64,000 nucleotides of DNA from Pseudoalteromonas sp. NC201 (GCF_002850255.1 NZ_CP022522.1:2727125-2791124), one strand, 5' to 3'; numbered from the stretch's first letter, positions 1 through 8,698 are shown. Numbers and translations: made by a program. Notes: generated by a model not told the origin, from the letters alone.

Positions 1-365
1 AGCCAAATTCGCTTTATGCTCACAGGCATCACAGCCACTTTATGCTCTCTAAGCGCAATGTTTGGATGAATGCGGTAGCCTTGAGCTGATATTCTTTCTA
101 TATATTCTTCGTATTGCGGATCTGTGTTTAAAATCTTTCTTAACTGCGCAACAGCTTGATAGACCGAATTGTCAGACACCACCTTCGGGTGCCAAACTAA
201 CTCGACGAGGTTATCAATACTCAGAGGCTCAGCTTTCGCTTCGACCAGCACCAACAGTAATTTCATCACTTTTGGGGTGACGGTATATTCACGGCCAGCC
301 GGATACTCCACAATCTGGTTCAATCTAGGCACAACAAGCCAATTTCCCAAAAGCAAATTTTTCAA
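1..365 (-). CDS. CadC-type winged-helix transcriptional regulator (N-terminal part, runs off the window)
   Basis: The first 121 codons of a minus-strand gene are present; the rest lies left of base 1. They encode an OmpR/CadC-type winged helix with recognisable pieces: a beta start WLVVPRLNQI, the helix TPKVMKLLLVLVEAK, the recognition region VSDNSVYQAVAQLRKIL and the wing YIERISAQGYRI. There is no ATG. The start chosen is TTG at 365-363, because an in-frame stop lies just upstream and AAGGTG sits at ribosome-binding distance. Family members usually have the DNA-binding domain first, then one membrane helix and a sensory domain, so the missing part should hold those. It is divergent from the amidohydrolase gene at 511 and may regulate it; that is inferred from position only. 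Confidence 0.8.
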   Translation of the reverse strand, partial: MKNLLLGNWLVVPRLNQIVEYPAGREYTVTPKVMKLLLVLVEAKAEPLSIDNLVELVWHPKVVSDNSVYQAVAQLRKILNTDPQYEEYIERISAQGYRIHPNIALREHKVAVMPVSIKRIW

Positions 366-510
366 CCCAAGAACACCTTATATTATTGATTATTATAGTT
401 TTAATTAAATTAAGAAAAATTTCAGAGTTAATTTATATGAAAATTAAAACACAAAGTATCTCGCCAGTTATGCTCGAAGGCATCTAATACGACACTAACT
501 GGTTTTCATT

Positions 511-2010
511 ATGAAAAAACAAACATTAATATTTGCGGCCTGTTGCGCCCTGTCTTCTCATGCATTATTTGCAGCAGTGGACCTTCGTATCGACAATGCT
601 ACCATTTTAAATCCTATTGATAAGCACCAAGTCAATATCATTTCCAATCATTGGCTCGCCATCCAAGATGGCAAAATTATACAAGTCTCTGACTCAAGTC
701 AAAAACCGGATGCAGCACAGGTCATTGATGCTCATGGTCAATACCTCATACCAGGGTTAACCGATAGCCATGTCCACCTAAAAACTATGCCGGGGTTGCT
801 TAACACTTCTCCTAGAGCTCGCCAAATGCAGGCAGCATTTTTACAACGGCAAGGCGCTAATTATCTTTACTATGGCGTCACGCAAGTTATTGACCCGTCA
901 AACACTGCAATCGGCATGACCGAATTTACAGCAAATGGCCCCGCACCCGACGCCTACTTTTGTGGCGCAATGCCGGTTTACCAAGGGTATAATGCTCAAG
1001 GCCTTAGTTACTCAAAGCTACATCAACATAAACCCTACTTTGCTGCACAACACAGCGATCCTGCTTATGAGCTGACGCCATCTCAAGCACACGCTCACCA
1101 AGGAGCTCAGCCCTTGACGCGAATGAAATCTGACGGTGCAACTTGTGCCAAACTGTACTTTGAAGATGGCTTTGGAGAAAACAGTGCAATACCGCTTATC
1201 AACCAAGAAACTGCCAAACAGCTAGTCGAGTCCGCAAACTCAATGAAGTTACCCGTAATGGCACATGCGAATGCCGTTGATATGCAACAACTTGCTGTAG
1301 ATGCCAATATCAACGTTATGGCGCATGGACTTTGGAACTGGTTAGCGCCAAATACAGCCCCTAGCGAAAGCGAACTACCAACCAATGTAAAAGCTGTGCT
1401 GGATACCATCATCGAAAAAGACATCGCCTATCAAGCCACATTAAATGTGATGAATGCTCTGGCGAAAGTGACTGACAACACTTTCACCTTCTCATCTGAA
1501 TATCGTACCGTATTACCTCCGTCTCAAATTGCTTGGTATCAAAGTGAACCTGGTCGCTGGTTTTCTCGAGAAATGGGTCAAGGCTGGGGTGAAATAAGTA
1601 ATCAACAAAAGGTGGCTAAACTTGAGCAAGTTTTCTCACAAGGGCAACGAGCACTAAATTATCTATATAAAAATGGCGCAACCTTGCTGCTTGGCTCAGA
1701 TACGCCACCCGCACCAACTTATGTCTCGCAACCTGGCTTATCGACTTATCAAGAATTAACGATGATGGATCAAGCCGGAGTAGGCCTCGTTAGCTTGCTA
1801 TCTGCTGCTACCATTAATAATGCGAAAGCATTTGCGATAGACAACCAGTACGGCAGTATCGCAGCTGGGAAAGTGGCAAATCTATTACTTTTAAATAGTA
1901 ACCCTTTGCAGTCAGTCGCGGCTTATAACGATATCGAATATGTTATCTTACATGGCTCCGCCATTGAACGTGCTACTTTTCATATCGATGCCCTCGAGAA
2001 AAGTGAGTGA
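511..2010 (+). CDS. Secreted amidohydrolase-family protein
   Basis: This is a 499-residue metal-dependent hydrolase of the amidohydrolase superfamily (imidazolonepropionase/dihydroorotase-like TIM barrel). A Sec signal peptide (MKKQTLIFAACCALSSHALF, about residues 1-21) directs it to the periplasm or beyond. The first metal motif is HVH at residues 87-89 (GLTDSHVHLK), followed by further histidines in VMAHANAVD and VMAHGLW and the late aspartate in LLGSDTPP, the normal ligand set of the fold. The C-terminal part closes the small beta domain (GSIAAGKVANLLLLNSNPL). The substrate cannot be read from the sequence; amides, cyclic amides and dipeptides are typical of secreted relatives. It stands alone, divergent from the CadC-type regulator. 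Confidence 0.85.
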   Translation: MKKQTLIFAACCALSSHALFAAVDLRIDNATILNPIDKHQVNIISNHWLAIQDGKIIQVSDSSQKPDAAQVIDAHGQYLIPGLTDSHVHLKTMPGLLNTSPRARQMQAAFLQRQGANYLYYGVTQVIDPSNTAIGMTEFTANGPAPDAYFCGAMPVYQGYNAQGLSYSKLHQHKPYFAAQHSDPAYELTPSQAHAHQGAQPLTRMKSDGATCAKLYFEDGFGENSAIPLINQETAKQLVESANSMKLPVMAHANAVDMQQLAVDANINVMAHGLWNWLAPNTAPSESELPTNVKAVLDTIIEKDIAYQATLNVMNALAKVTDNTFTFSSEYRTVLPPSQIAWYQSEPGRWFSREMGQGWGEISNQQKVAKLEQVFSQGQRALNYLYKNGATLLLGSDTPPAPTYVSQPGLSTYQELTMMDQAGVGLVSLLSAATINNAKAFAIDNQYGSIAAGKVANLLLLNSNPLQSVAAYNDIEYVILHGSAIERATFHIDALEKSE

Positions 2011-2209
2011 GTAAATACGCCAGAATAGAAATGCTGATAATGTCGGTCTCACCTCAATTGACTTAATCAAGTGATCTATTCTGATATTTTCGAACTTCTG
2101 CTGGTAACAAGAGTCGAAAAATCGTCGCAAAGATAGCGCACACAGCCGAAGTAAGGTTGCTCTAACGCGGCCAGATAAAGCATAATAAAACAAAAAGGGT
2201 TTCTCTATA

Positions 2210-2719
2210 ATGAAGATTTCATCTTTTCATCTCTCTAGGCAATCTTGGGGATTGCTAGCACTATCCGCTGCTATTTTTGAAGCCGTTGCACTGTATTTCC
2301 AATACGGTATGGGTTTAGAGCCCTGTATTATGTGCATCTATCAGCGTTTTGCTATGTTGGGGTTATTAGCAGCTGGTTTAATCGGTATGATTTCTCCTCG
2401 CTCTTTCGCACTGCGTAGTCTGGCATTTGTTTCGTGGGGTGTAGGCAGTATTTGGGGTTATTTTATCGCCCGTGAACATATCAATATGCAAACCACAACG
2501 GATCCATTTGCTTTTACCTGTGACTTTGTACCAAACTTTCCTGCGTTTATGCCGCTGCATGAATGGCTGCCAAGCTTTTTTGCTGCAACGGGTGACTGCG
2601 GCAACATAGATTGGTCTTTTGCAGGATTATCTATGCCTGGATGGATGGAAATTATCTTTGCATTTTATAGTGTTGCATTTATTCTTTTCTTATTTTTCCA
2701 CGTTACCAAAAGAAGTTGA
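2210..2719 (+). CDS. dsbB: Disulfide bond formation protein DsbB
   Basis: This inner-membrane protein of 169 residues reoxidises periplasmic DsbA and passes the electrons to quinone. Both cysteine pairs are in place: C39 and C42 in the EPCIMC motif of the first periplasmic loop, and C104 with C130 in the second loop. Four membrane helices are visible (about 13-30, 43-62, 70-86 and 147-165), and the length is normal for the family. A small membrane-protein gene follows 12 bases later on the same strand and is probably cotranscribed. Confidence 0.95.
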   Translation: MKISSFHLSRQSWGLLALSAAIFEAVALYFQYGMGLEPCIMCIYQRFAMLGLLAAGLIGMISPRSFALRSLAFVSWGVGSIWGYFIAREHINMQTTTDPFAFTCDFVPNFPAFMPLHEWLPSFFAATGDCGNIDWSFAGLSMPGWMEIIFAFYSVAFILFLFFHVTKRS

Positions 2720-2731
2720 GATATCACATTC

Positions 2732-3037
2732 ATGCATTTTAGGTTAAGCCAAATTGAGCAACTGAGAGCGTTTAAATTACGTGACAAGCAGATGATCTTA
2801 CGTCTTGCACTTAGCCACCTTGATGCAAAAACAAAGGTCGTGTTAAGAATAGCCAAGTTGCTACTGCTCACACCGTTTTTTGCCTCATTGGTCGTATTTG
2901 AAGGCTGGCTGTTATTACCTGTCTTACTCGTGGCAGGATTAATTTATCCGCTACTGACCACACCACTGGAAATACAATTTGGCAAACCCAAGTTAGCTCA
3001 GGCAATCGCTGAGTTTAACGCCTCGAATAAGCCCTGA
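2732..3037 (+). CDS. Small membrane protein, DUF6170-like, unknown function
   Basis: The product has 101 residues with a basic N-terminal amphipathic stretch (LRAFKLRDKQMILRLALSHL) and two closely spaced hydrophobic segments (about 42-55 and 60-78), ending in a short soluble tail. It follows dsbB by 12 bases and is followed by a strong hairpin terminator. I believe the family is the DUF6170 group found in Alteromonadales, but I recall this only loosely. Nothing in it suggests an enzyme. Confidence 0.7.
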   Translation: MHFRLSQIEQLRAFKLRDKQMILRLALSHLDAKTKVVLRIAKLLLLTPFFASLVVFEGWLLLPVLLVAGLIYPLLTTPLEIQFGKPKLAQAIAEFNASNKP

Positions 3038-3050
3038 TCTTCAATCTACC

Positions 3051-3078
3051 TGTGTGCGAGCAACTAAGCTCGCACACA
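3051..3078. terminator. Convergent hairpin terminator between the dsbB unit and the ComEA-like gene
   Basis: A perfect 11-bp stem (TGTGTGCGAGC / GCTCGCACACA) with a 6-base loop lies between the convergent genes ending at 3037 and 3089. The uridine tract is weak in both directions. Confidence 0.6.
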
Positions 3079-3088
3079 ATAACTACGA

Positions 3089-3397
3089 CTAGACTCTAAT
3101 TTTCCCCTCCAGTTTTGCCAATATTCCTTTCCCAATTCCTTTTACTTCCAGCAACTCCGTTGTTGTTTTAAAGCGCCCCATTTTCTTACGGTACTCTACG
3201 ATGGCTTCAGCTTTACGAATACCAATCCCTGGTAAACTTGAAAGCGCCGAAGCGTCAGCGGAATTAATATCGAGTACAGCACTTTGCTGCTGTGTTTGAT
3301 AGACAGATTTTGCTTGATCCGTAGGTTTTGCGAGCACACTTGAACAGCTTAAACCTAGCGCCAATAAAATAGAAAGTATGGTGGGTTTATTGAACAT
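3089..3397 (-). CDS. ComEA-family helix-hairpin-helix DNA-binding protein
   Basis: The product has 102 residues: a signal peptide (about 1-23, ending SSVLA), a short linker, then two helix-hairpin-helix motifs (SSLPGIGIRKAEAIVEYRKK and LLEVKGIGKGILAKLEGKI). This is the ComEA/YbaV layout: a periplasmic protein that binds incoming DNA non-specifically during natural uptake, working with type IV pilus machinery such as that encoded at the other end of this window. The start at 3397 is preferred over an upstream ATG because AAGGAG lies 7 bases before it and it exposes a proper signal peptide. Confidence 0.88.
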   Translation of the reverse strand: MFNKPTILSILLALGLSCSSVLAKPTDQAKSVYQTQQQSAVLDINSADASALSSLPGIGIRKAEAIVEYRKKMGRFKTTTELLEVKGIGKGILAKLEGKIRV

Positions 3398-3632
3398 ATA
3401 TACACTCCTTGTGCGTAAAAAGTATCCAAAGCTTACTGCATTTACCTCGGTGAGTGATTGCAGAAGCTTTTTAAATAAAGATTGGAATATTGACTTTGTC
3501 AAAAAACATTCATTCTTTCAAAAATCAAAATAAACATTAAGCTTTTGTTTTTAATGAATTTAATTAATTCTACTTCACTCAACAGCACTTGAAAAATTTT
3601 CAAAATAACTTGCTTAATCACTCGATTCGATT

Positions 3633-3652
3633 TACTGTATAAAAAAACAGTG
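3633..3652 (+). promoter_or_regulatory. LexA operator (SOS box) of yebG
   Basis: The 20 bases read TACTGT at the left and ACAGTG at the right around an A-rich centre, matching the LexA consensus CTGT-N8-ACAG. The site ends 15 bases before the yebG start codon, so LexA bound here would block the promoter or early transcription. Confidence 0.85.
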
Positions 3653-3667
3653 ACTAGGGGAATAACC

Positions 3668-3982
3668 ATGGCCGTTATCATCAAATATGTTGTTGAAAGA
3701 AATGGAGTCGAGCGTATGACTTTCACGTCTAAAAAAGAAGCTGATGCTTATGATAAGATGCTAGATGTAGCTGAAGCATTGGAAGACATGCTAACGAAAG
3801 TTGACGTGCCGCTAAGTGAACAACAAGTTGAATCCCTAGCGCTTGAAATTGCAAAACAAAAAGATGACTTTGTGTCTGTGTTAAAAGGTGGCAAAGTAGC
3901 ACCAAAGGCCAATACCAAAAACAAATCTGAAAACGAAAAAGCGTCAGATCCAGATAAAGTGACCAAAATTAAGCAAGCCTAA
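3668..3982 (+). CDS. yebG: DNA damage-inducible protein YebG
   Basis: The product has 104 residues. The N-terminal 60 match E. coli YebG closely (MAVIIKYVVERNG, FTSKKEADAYDKMLD), and the C-terminal 30 are lysine-rich and probably disordered. YebG is an SOS-regulon protein of unknown biochemical role. An SOS box directly upstream fits LexA control. The start at 3668 is chosen over an ATG 18 bases upstream because AGGGGAA lies before it and MAV is the conserved beginning. Confidence 0.92.
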   Translation: MAVIIKYVVERNGVERMTFTSKKEADAYDKMLDVAEALEDMLTKVDVPLSEQQVESLALEIAKQKDDFVSVLKGGKVAPKANTKNKSENEKASDPDKVTKIKQA

Positions 3983-4021
3983 ATGATAATAACCACTTAC
4001 TTCAGTGGGTGGTTTAGGCTG

Positions 4022-4058
4022 AAAATAAAAAACCGCATGTTCTGCGGTTTTTTATTTT
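4022..4058. terminator. Bidirectional intrinsic terminator between yebG and the aminotransferase
   Basis: A perfect 16-bp palindrome has a GC core (ACCGCA / TGCGGT), a 5-base loop and A/T tracts on both sides, so it gives a U-tract in either direction. It sits between the convergent 3' ends at 3982 and 4077. Confidence 0.9.
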
Positions 4059-4076
4059 GTGCTGTGTAGCGTGGTA

Positions 4077-5267
4077 TTATTTAATCACGCTTGCCACTGC
4101 GTCAGCAAAGTAGTCAATATTGTCTTTGCTTACGCCAGCTACGTTAACGCGGCTAGAGCCTACCATATAGATAGCATATTCAGTGCGTAGTCTGTCAATT
4201 TGCTCTTTGTTAATACCCAAGAAAGAGAACATACCGTGCTGACGGTCAATGAACGAGAAGTCTTGCTCAACACCTTTTGCAGCTAGGCTTTCTTTGATCA
4301 ACGTACGTAGACCATTGATACGACCGCGCATTTCGTCAAGTTCGTCGTACCACATTTGCGTAAGTTCAGTACTGCTTAGAATGGTATTTACAATATCAGC
4401 ACCGTGTGCTGGCGGCATTGAATAGATACTACGAACCACACTAAGTAATACTGAGTTTGAAACATCAGCAGTTGCACTGTCTTTTGCAATGATTGAACAC
4501 GCACCGATACGCTCGCGGTATAAACCAAAGTTTTTAGAGCAAGATGAACAGATGATCATTTCATCAACTGTATCCGCAACCGTTCTAAGGCCTTGTGCAT
4601 CTTCTTCAAGGCTAGTACCAAAGCCTTGGTATGCAATATCAATTAATGGCGTAAAGCCTTGCTCTTTTGCAAGTTCAGCAACCACTTTCCATTGCGCTTG
4701 ATTTAAGTCCATACCACTTGGGTTATGACAACATGCATGAAGTAGTACTACATCACCTTTAGGTACTTGCTTCAGCGCATTGATCATCTCATCAAACAAC
4801 AACCCTTTGTTTTCGTAGTCGTAGTAAGGATACTCTTTAACTGTTAGACCAGCTGCTTCAAATAGGCTGATGTGGTTTGCCCAAGTTGGAGTCGTAACCC
4901 AAACAGTTGCATTGGTGTTGCAACGTTTAATAAATTCGGCAGCAACACGTAATGCGCCAGTACCACCAGGTGCTTGCGCCGTACGTACGCGATTTGCCAA
5001 TAATGTACTATGCTCTCCAAGTAACAGTGTTTCCATCTTTTGACAGAAGTCTAAATTACCAGCCAAACCAATATAAGATTTTGTCGTTTCGTTTTCTAAA
5101 CGAAACGCTTCCGCTTTTTTAACCGCTTTAAGTACCGGCGTGTTTCCCTGCTCGTCCTTATAAACACCTACACCAAGGTCAATTTTGTTTGGGTTAGTGT
5201 CCTGTTTATAAGCGGCCATCAGGCCTAAAATAGGATCTGTTGGAAGTGGTTTTAGCTCTGAGAACAT
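4077..5267 (-). CDS. aspC: Aspartate/aromatic amino acid aminotransferase (class I, PLP)
   Basis: This 396-residue cytosolic fold-type I transaminase interconverts aspartate or aromatic amino acids with their 2-oxo acids, using 2-oxoglutarate. The start MFSELKPLPTDPILGL, the glycine-rich TAQAPGGTGALR at about 96-107, the HNPSG motif at 181-185 and the PLP lysine K245 (SCSKNFGLY) are all present. The late arginine in GSSRVNVAG binds the substrate carboxylate. The sequence is nearer E. coli AspC than TyrB (SKNFGLY rather than SKIFSLY), but both accept aromatic substrates. Such an enzyme would carry out the last step after PheA and TyrA, both encoded in this window. A long hairpin lies upstream. 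Confidence 0.93.
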   Translation of the reverse strand: MFSELKPLPTDPILGLMAAYKQDTNPNKIDLGVGVYKDEQGNTPVLKAVKKAEAFRLENETTKSYIGLAGNLDFCQKMETLLLGEHSTLLANRVRTAQAPGGTGALRVAAEFIKRCNTNATVWVTTPTWANHISLFEAAGLTVKEYPYYDYENKGLLFDEMINALKQVPKGDVVLLHACCHNPSGMDLNQAQWKVVAELAKEQGFTPLIDIAYQGFGTSLEEDAQGLRTVADTVDEMIICSSCSKNFGLYRERIGACSIIAKDSATADVSNSVLLSVVRSIYSMPPAHGADIVNTILSSTELTQMWYDELDEMRGRINGLRTLIKESLAAKGVEQDFSFIDRQHGMFSFLGINKEQIDRLRTEYAIYMVGSSRVNVAGVSKDNIDYFADAVASVIK

Positions 5268-5391
5268 GGCTTATCTCTTTTATTTTAATTAATGCAAACT
5301 CGAGCGGCTGACGCCCGATTCCAGTAGACTTGATGGTAACATAGAGACTTGCATCTCAGTTACCATATTTATCTAGAATTTTATTCATTTT

Positions 5392-5429
5392 TGTAAACTT
5401 GGCAGCACCACAAAGGCGTCAAGTTTACA
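5392..5429. repeat. 10-bp perfect inverted repeat upstream of the aminotransferase
   Basis: TGTAAACTTG and CAAGTTTACA are separated by 18 bases, between the GAF gene's 3' end (5447) and the aminotransferase start (5267). It could be a weak terminator of the GAF gene, since no long U-tract follows, or an operator. The half-sites look like TyrR half-boxes, but the spacing is wrong for one TyrR box. Confidence 0.5.
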
Positions 5430-5446
5430 GCCGGACATTCCGATAA

Positions 5447-6112
5447 TTATTTGGGTAAATATTCAGGGATTCTCGTACATGCTGCTGCAAGCAATGCTAA
5501 AATTTCTTCGTTGAAAAATGACTCAGAAAACGCTTCTGCATCAATAATTCCAATACAATTTTGAGCATCATCGAATAATGGCATACAGGTTTCTGCTTTC
5601 ACCTTTGGATCGCAAGTGTAGTACTCTCCACCACTGGCGACATATTGAGGGATGTCATTAATCACTCGAGCTTTAGCACTTAATACCGTTTGAATATTAT
5701 TTGACGTAGCGGCAAAAGCCTCCGTTATTGGGAATAGCGGTCTACTCGGCGCGCCAGAGTACGCTAATTTGAGAAGTTGTTTCCCTTCATTTGTCGCTCT
5801 TGCTTGGTATATGCCAAACCAATCAACAGCTGTAAATTCAACTACCGCTGACACTATCGTTTGTAGCTTAGCAAGCGATTGCTCATTCACCGTGTTCTTT
5901 TCAACGTAGTCACTCAACAAAAAAGGCGCTTCCTGAAGGTGCCCAAACAAGCTACAAGCGCCTCCTTCCCCAAGCTCAGGGATCTGATATGACCACACAG
6001 AAAGGCTTGAGTTTTGCTCAATATAAGCATCTAGTTTTTCTAATTGCAGCAAAAGCAATTCGCGGGAGATAGATAATCCACTCAATGAAATATAATCTGA
6101 CATTTTAGCCAT
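5447..6112 (-). CDS. GAF-domain protein, free-methionine-sulfoxide-reductase-like fold
   Basis: The product has 221 residues. About 80 N-terminal residues without a recognised domain precede a GAF domain (about 85-215) whose layout resembles fRMsr/YebR: FTAVDWFGIY, then YYTCDPKVKAETCMPLF, then IGIIDAEAFSESFFNEEILALL. The cysteine in YTCD aligns with one fRMsr cysteine. The other two positions (ACVRIP and GRGVCG in YebR) have no cysteine here, so reductase activity is doubtful and a sensory or ligand-binding role is as likely. It lies just downstream of the REC-PP2C-HATPase gene on the same strand (127-base gap), hinting at shared signalling. Confidence 0.7.
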   Translation of the reverse strand: MAKMSDYISLSGLSISRELLLLQLEKLDAYIEQNSSLSVWSYQIPELGEGGACSLFGHLQEAPFLLSDYVEKNTVNEQSLAKLQTIVSAVVEFTAVDWFGIYQARATNEGKQLLKLAYSGAPSRPLFPITEAFAATSNNIQTVLSAKARVINDIPQYVASGGEYYTCDPKVKAETCMPLFDDAQNCIGIIDAEAFSESFFNEEILALLAAACTRIPEYLPK

Positions 6113-6239
6113 CTAAACATCTAAAGTTAATACAACTTTACCACGCTCTTTATACCTTGCCAACACTAAAAAACAGGTACATAGAGTAATAGGAATAGAT
6201 ATTAAACTAAAGCAGAGGTGAAATGCGCTTGAGTGGAAT

Positions 6240-7898
6240 TTAGACCGATTTGGAGGTGAGTGAATAAATCATTTCTACTTCATTTCCAGCACTGTTGTAG
6301 CTAACGCTTTGGGCAATCTCGTTAAGTAAGCTAACACCTCGACCGTGGCTATGCTCTTGCTGCGCTTTATTGCGCTCGCTTGATTCAAAACCATTACCTG
6401 AATCACAAATGTTGAAGTATAGCTTTAGCTCTTCAGGGCTATAGCGCACAGAAATAATAATTAGCGCTTCTTTTAGCTCCTTCAAAACACTCTCTCGCAG
6501 ACTATAGAACTCAAAAAACCCATCTTCTTTGTTTTTAATCTCAGAATCTAACCCCAGCACACCGTGATCTAAAGAATTATTGTAGGCCTCTGAGAGTAAT
6601 AAGAAGATGTTAGAGCGATGCGCCGAAATACCGTCAACCTCACTAAGCAAATCCACCAGCTCAAGTACCGGATCTGTCGTTTTCATCTGCTTGGCATCTA
6701 AAGATAACGAAATATTAAACGGCAAACTTGAATAATGGTTAGGCACAGAAACAATTGAATCGCTAGCAACGCAATTAACAATCGCGATACTTAAGTCATC
6801 TTGTTGCTCTGTATTGCCAGAAAACTCGCGAACTTCAGAGATAATTTGATCCGTGGAAATATGCTGCCGACTCGCCAGCAAGCGCTTTAACCGTCGTTCG
6901 CCATACATTTCCCCCCGCTCAGACTCAGACTCGATGATACCGTCTGTCGCCATTACGAGGCGTTGGTCGGGGCTAACTTCAAAATGCAGCAGATTACGTT
7001 CAAACTCATCGACTTCTAAAATGCCGAGTGCCATATGTTGGCTCTCAATGGTTTTAATAAGGCTACCATTTTGGTCAACCAGATATAAATCTGGCAAACC
7101 ACCAAGCCAAGCAGAAACACTTTTCCCTGAGCTGCTCAATTCAATGATTGCTGCTGCACAAAACATATGACCGGGTAATAACTCATTAAGGGCGGTATTG
7201 AGCTCAACGGCTATATCACTAACCGCCATCCCCTTTTGCACCATAGTATAGAAAATGCGCGACGCAGGAAGCGCGCCGACCGCAGCTGCTAAACCATGGC
7301 CAGTAAAATCACCAAGTAAACAATAAAAGCCACCCATCGGGCTCTTGGCCATTAAAAACATATCGCCATTAAACATTGACGCGGGTGACAAGTGATATTC
7401 ACAAATCTCAGGATATTCAGATTGTTGTGCAAGCGCATTACTAAAGATGTGCTCAACAATCTCGTGCTCTCGCTCTATTTGGTTATAGTGATATTCTAGT
7501 TGTCGGCGTTGTTCGTTGCTTTGTTGGCTGAGCCTACGAGTCCTCGCATGCGCTTTGATTTTGGCTGATAAAATGACTTTATCAAACGGCTTATGAATAA
7601 AGTCATCGCCTCCTACAGCGAGACACTTTTCAAAGCTGCTTTGATCTTCAAGTGCAGTGATAAAGATGATGGGGAGGTATACGTCGCCCGCATATTGCTT
7701 TATTTTGGGGGCAGTCTCAAAGCCATCCATTACGGGCATGACAACGTCTAGCAGCACGATGTCGATGTCCTGACTTTCGAGAATTTTTAATGCATCACGA
7801 CCATTGTGCGCACAAAAAACGGTATAAAATTGTTGCTCAAGCATCGCCTTGAGCAGCTTACAGTTTAATACCTGATCGTCGACTACCAAGATATTCAT
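6240..7898 (-). CDS. Response regulator with PP2C phosphatase and HATPase (anti-sigma kinase) domains, HsbR-like
   Basis: The 552-residue protein has three domains. Residues 1-120 are a receiver with acidic pocket D7/D8, phosphoacceptor D51 (LLDVVMPVMDG) and K103 (HKPFD). After a helical linker, residues about 165-365 form a SpoIIE-type PP2C phosphatase (GDFTGHGLAAAVGALPA, ATDGIIES, DDLSIAIV). Residues about 410-545 form an RsbW-like HATPase (LLLSEAYNNSLDHG, DSGNGFE, GRGVSLLNEIA). This is the architecture of Pseudomonas HsbR, which both phosphorylates and dephosphorylates its STAS partner. The STAS gene lies 21 bases upstream on the same strand, a clear two-gene unit. Cytosolic. The downstream target is not visible here. 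Confidence 0.9.
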   Translation of the reverse strand: MNILVVDDQVLNCKLLKAMLEQQFYTVFCAHNGRDALKILESQDIDIVLLDVVMPVMDGFETAPKIKQYAGDVYLPIIFITALEDQSSFEKCLAVGGDDFIHKPFDKVILSAKIKAHARTRRLSQQSNEQRRQLEYHYNQIEREHEIVEHIFSNALAQQSEYPEICEYHLSPASMFNGDMFLMAKSPMGGFYCLLGDFTGHGLAAAVGALPASRIFYTMVQKGMAVSDIAVELNTALNELLPGHMFCAAAIIELSSSGKSVSAWLGGLPDLYLVDQNGSLIKTIESQHMALGILEVDEFERNLLHFEVSPDQRLVMATDGIIESESERGEMYGERRLKRLLASRQHISTDQIISEVREFSGNTEQQDDLSIAIVNCVASDSIVSVPNHYSSLPFNISLSLDAKQMKTTDPVLELVDLLSEVDGISAHRSNIFLLLSEAYNNSLDHGVLGLDSEIKNKEDGFFEFYSLRESVLKELKEALIIISVRYSPEELKLYFNICDSGNGFESSERNKAQQEHSHGRGVSLLNEIAQSVSYNSAGNEVEMIYSLTSKSV

Positions 7899-7919
7899 GA
7901 GGGGCTAATCTATCGGCGT

Positions 7920-8228
7920 TCAGTCAATATCAAACTTCTTATCAAAACGAGAGATCTGGAGGATTTTCTTAAGTTGCGGACGACAATTACTAATTTGAAT
8001 GCTAGAAACTGAGCTTCCTAGTGTTTTTTTCATATTTAACAGCATACCCAAAGCGGAGCTGTCCATATAGTCGGTTTCACGCAGGTCAACAACAACCTTT
8101 TCGGTTTGATCATTCACCTCCGCATACGCCTGACGAAACGATTGCACCAAATTAAAGTCGAACTTGCCTCTAATTTGAATGGTTAGTGTCTTACCGTCAG
8201 CAGAAGCGTTTTTACTCAAGCTCATCAT
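7920..8228 (-). CDS. STAS-domain anti-anti-sigma factor, HsbA-like
   Basis: This is a 102-residue single STAS domain. The phosphorylatable serine lies in the conserved helix start DYMDSSALGMLL, and the rest has the alternating strand/helix pattern of SpoIIAA/RsbV. Its partner kinase/phosphatase is the adjacent REC-PP2C-HATPase protein. Two adjacent ATGs (8228 and 8225) are possible; AGGAG stands 4 bases from the first and 7 from the second, so the second may be the real start. In Pseudomonas the equivalent protein switches between an anti-sigma factor (FlgM) and a diguanylate cyclase. A GGDEF-EAL gene is close by here too. Confidence 0.9.
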   Translation of the reverse strand: MMSLSKNASADGKTLTIQIRGKFDFNLVQSFRQAYAEVNDQTEKVVVDLRETDYMDSSALGMLLNMKKTLGSSVSSIQISNCRPQLKKILQISRFDKKFDID

Positions 8229-8368
8229 TAAGCTCCTAAATTATTTTGATTTGTTTCCCCTCACCAATTTAAATATAACGCTTAAAAATCATTTAGCAAA
8301 AAATAAAAAACATCTAATCTGCTTTTTGCTATGATCTCTGCAAAGAACCCGTAAGAGGACCAAAATCA

Positions 8369-8698
8369 ATGTCAGAATCAAGACTTGTGTACTCCACAGA
8401 TGTAGGCCGTATTGACACCAAAGAGCCAAAGCAAGAAGTTCAAGGGAAAGTTTTTAAGGACGGCGCCGTTCGTATTGAAAGACAAACTAAAGGGCGCAAA
8501 GGTAAAGGTGTTATGCTTGTTGTTGGCATCGATAGTGAACAGCACGATCTCAAGAAATTGGCAAAAACGCTTAAATCTAAAATGGGTCAAGGTGGTGCAG
8601 TTAAAGAAGGCGTTATTGAAATTCAAGGCGATGACAGAGAAAAGCTTAAGCAATTATTAGAAGGCCAAGGCTTCAAAGTGAAAATCGCTGGTGGTTAA
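8369..8698 (+). CDS. yciH: Translation initiation factor Sui1-like protein YciH
   Basis: The product has 109 residues of the SUI1/eIF1 family: a basic N-terminal arm, then the SUI1 core (RIERQTKGRKGKGVMLVVG, LKKLAKTLKSKMGQGGAVK, EIQGDDREKLKQLLEGQGF). Bacterial YciH binds the ribosome and is thought to affect initiation fidelity, but is not essential. The start at 8369 has AGAGGA upstream. It is convergent with the GGDEF-EAL gene and separated from it by a hairpin. Confidence 0.93.
   Translation: MSESRLVYSTDVGRIDTKEPKQEVQGKVFKDGAVRIERQTKGRKGKGVMLVVGIDSEQHDLKKLAKTLKSKMGQGGAVKEGVIEIQGDDREKLKQLLEGQGFKVKIAGG

Noticed and set aside
1107..1424. 105-codon minus-strand frame inside the amidohydrolase gene
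   Set aside because: Antisense shadow of a clearly real gene with signal peptide and catalytic motifs.
5392..5429. A TyrR operator for the aminotransferase
   Set aside because: TyrR half-sites should be 6 bases apart; here they are separated by 26 bases, so it is kept only as an unexplained inverted repeat.
5447..6112. Calling the GAF protein a free methionine-(R)-sulfoxide reductase
   Set aside because: Two of the three family cysteines are absent, and there is an extra N-terminal region of about 80 residues.
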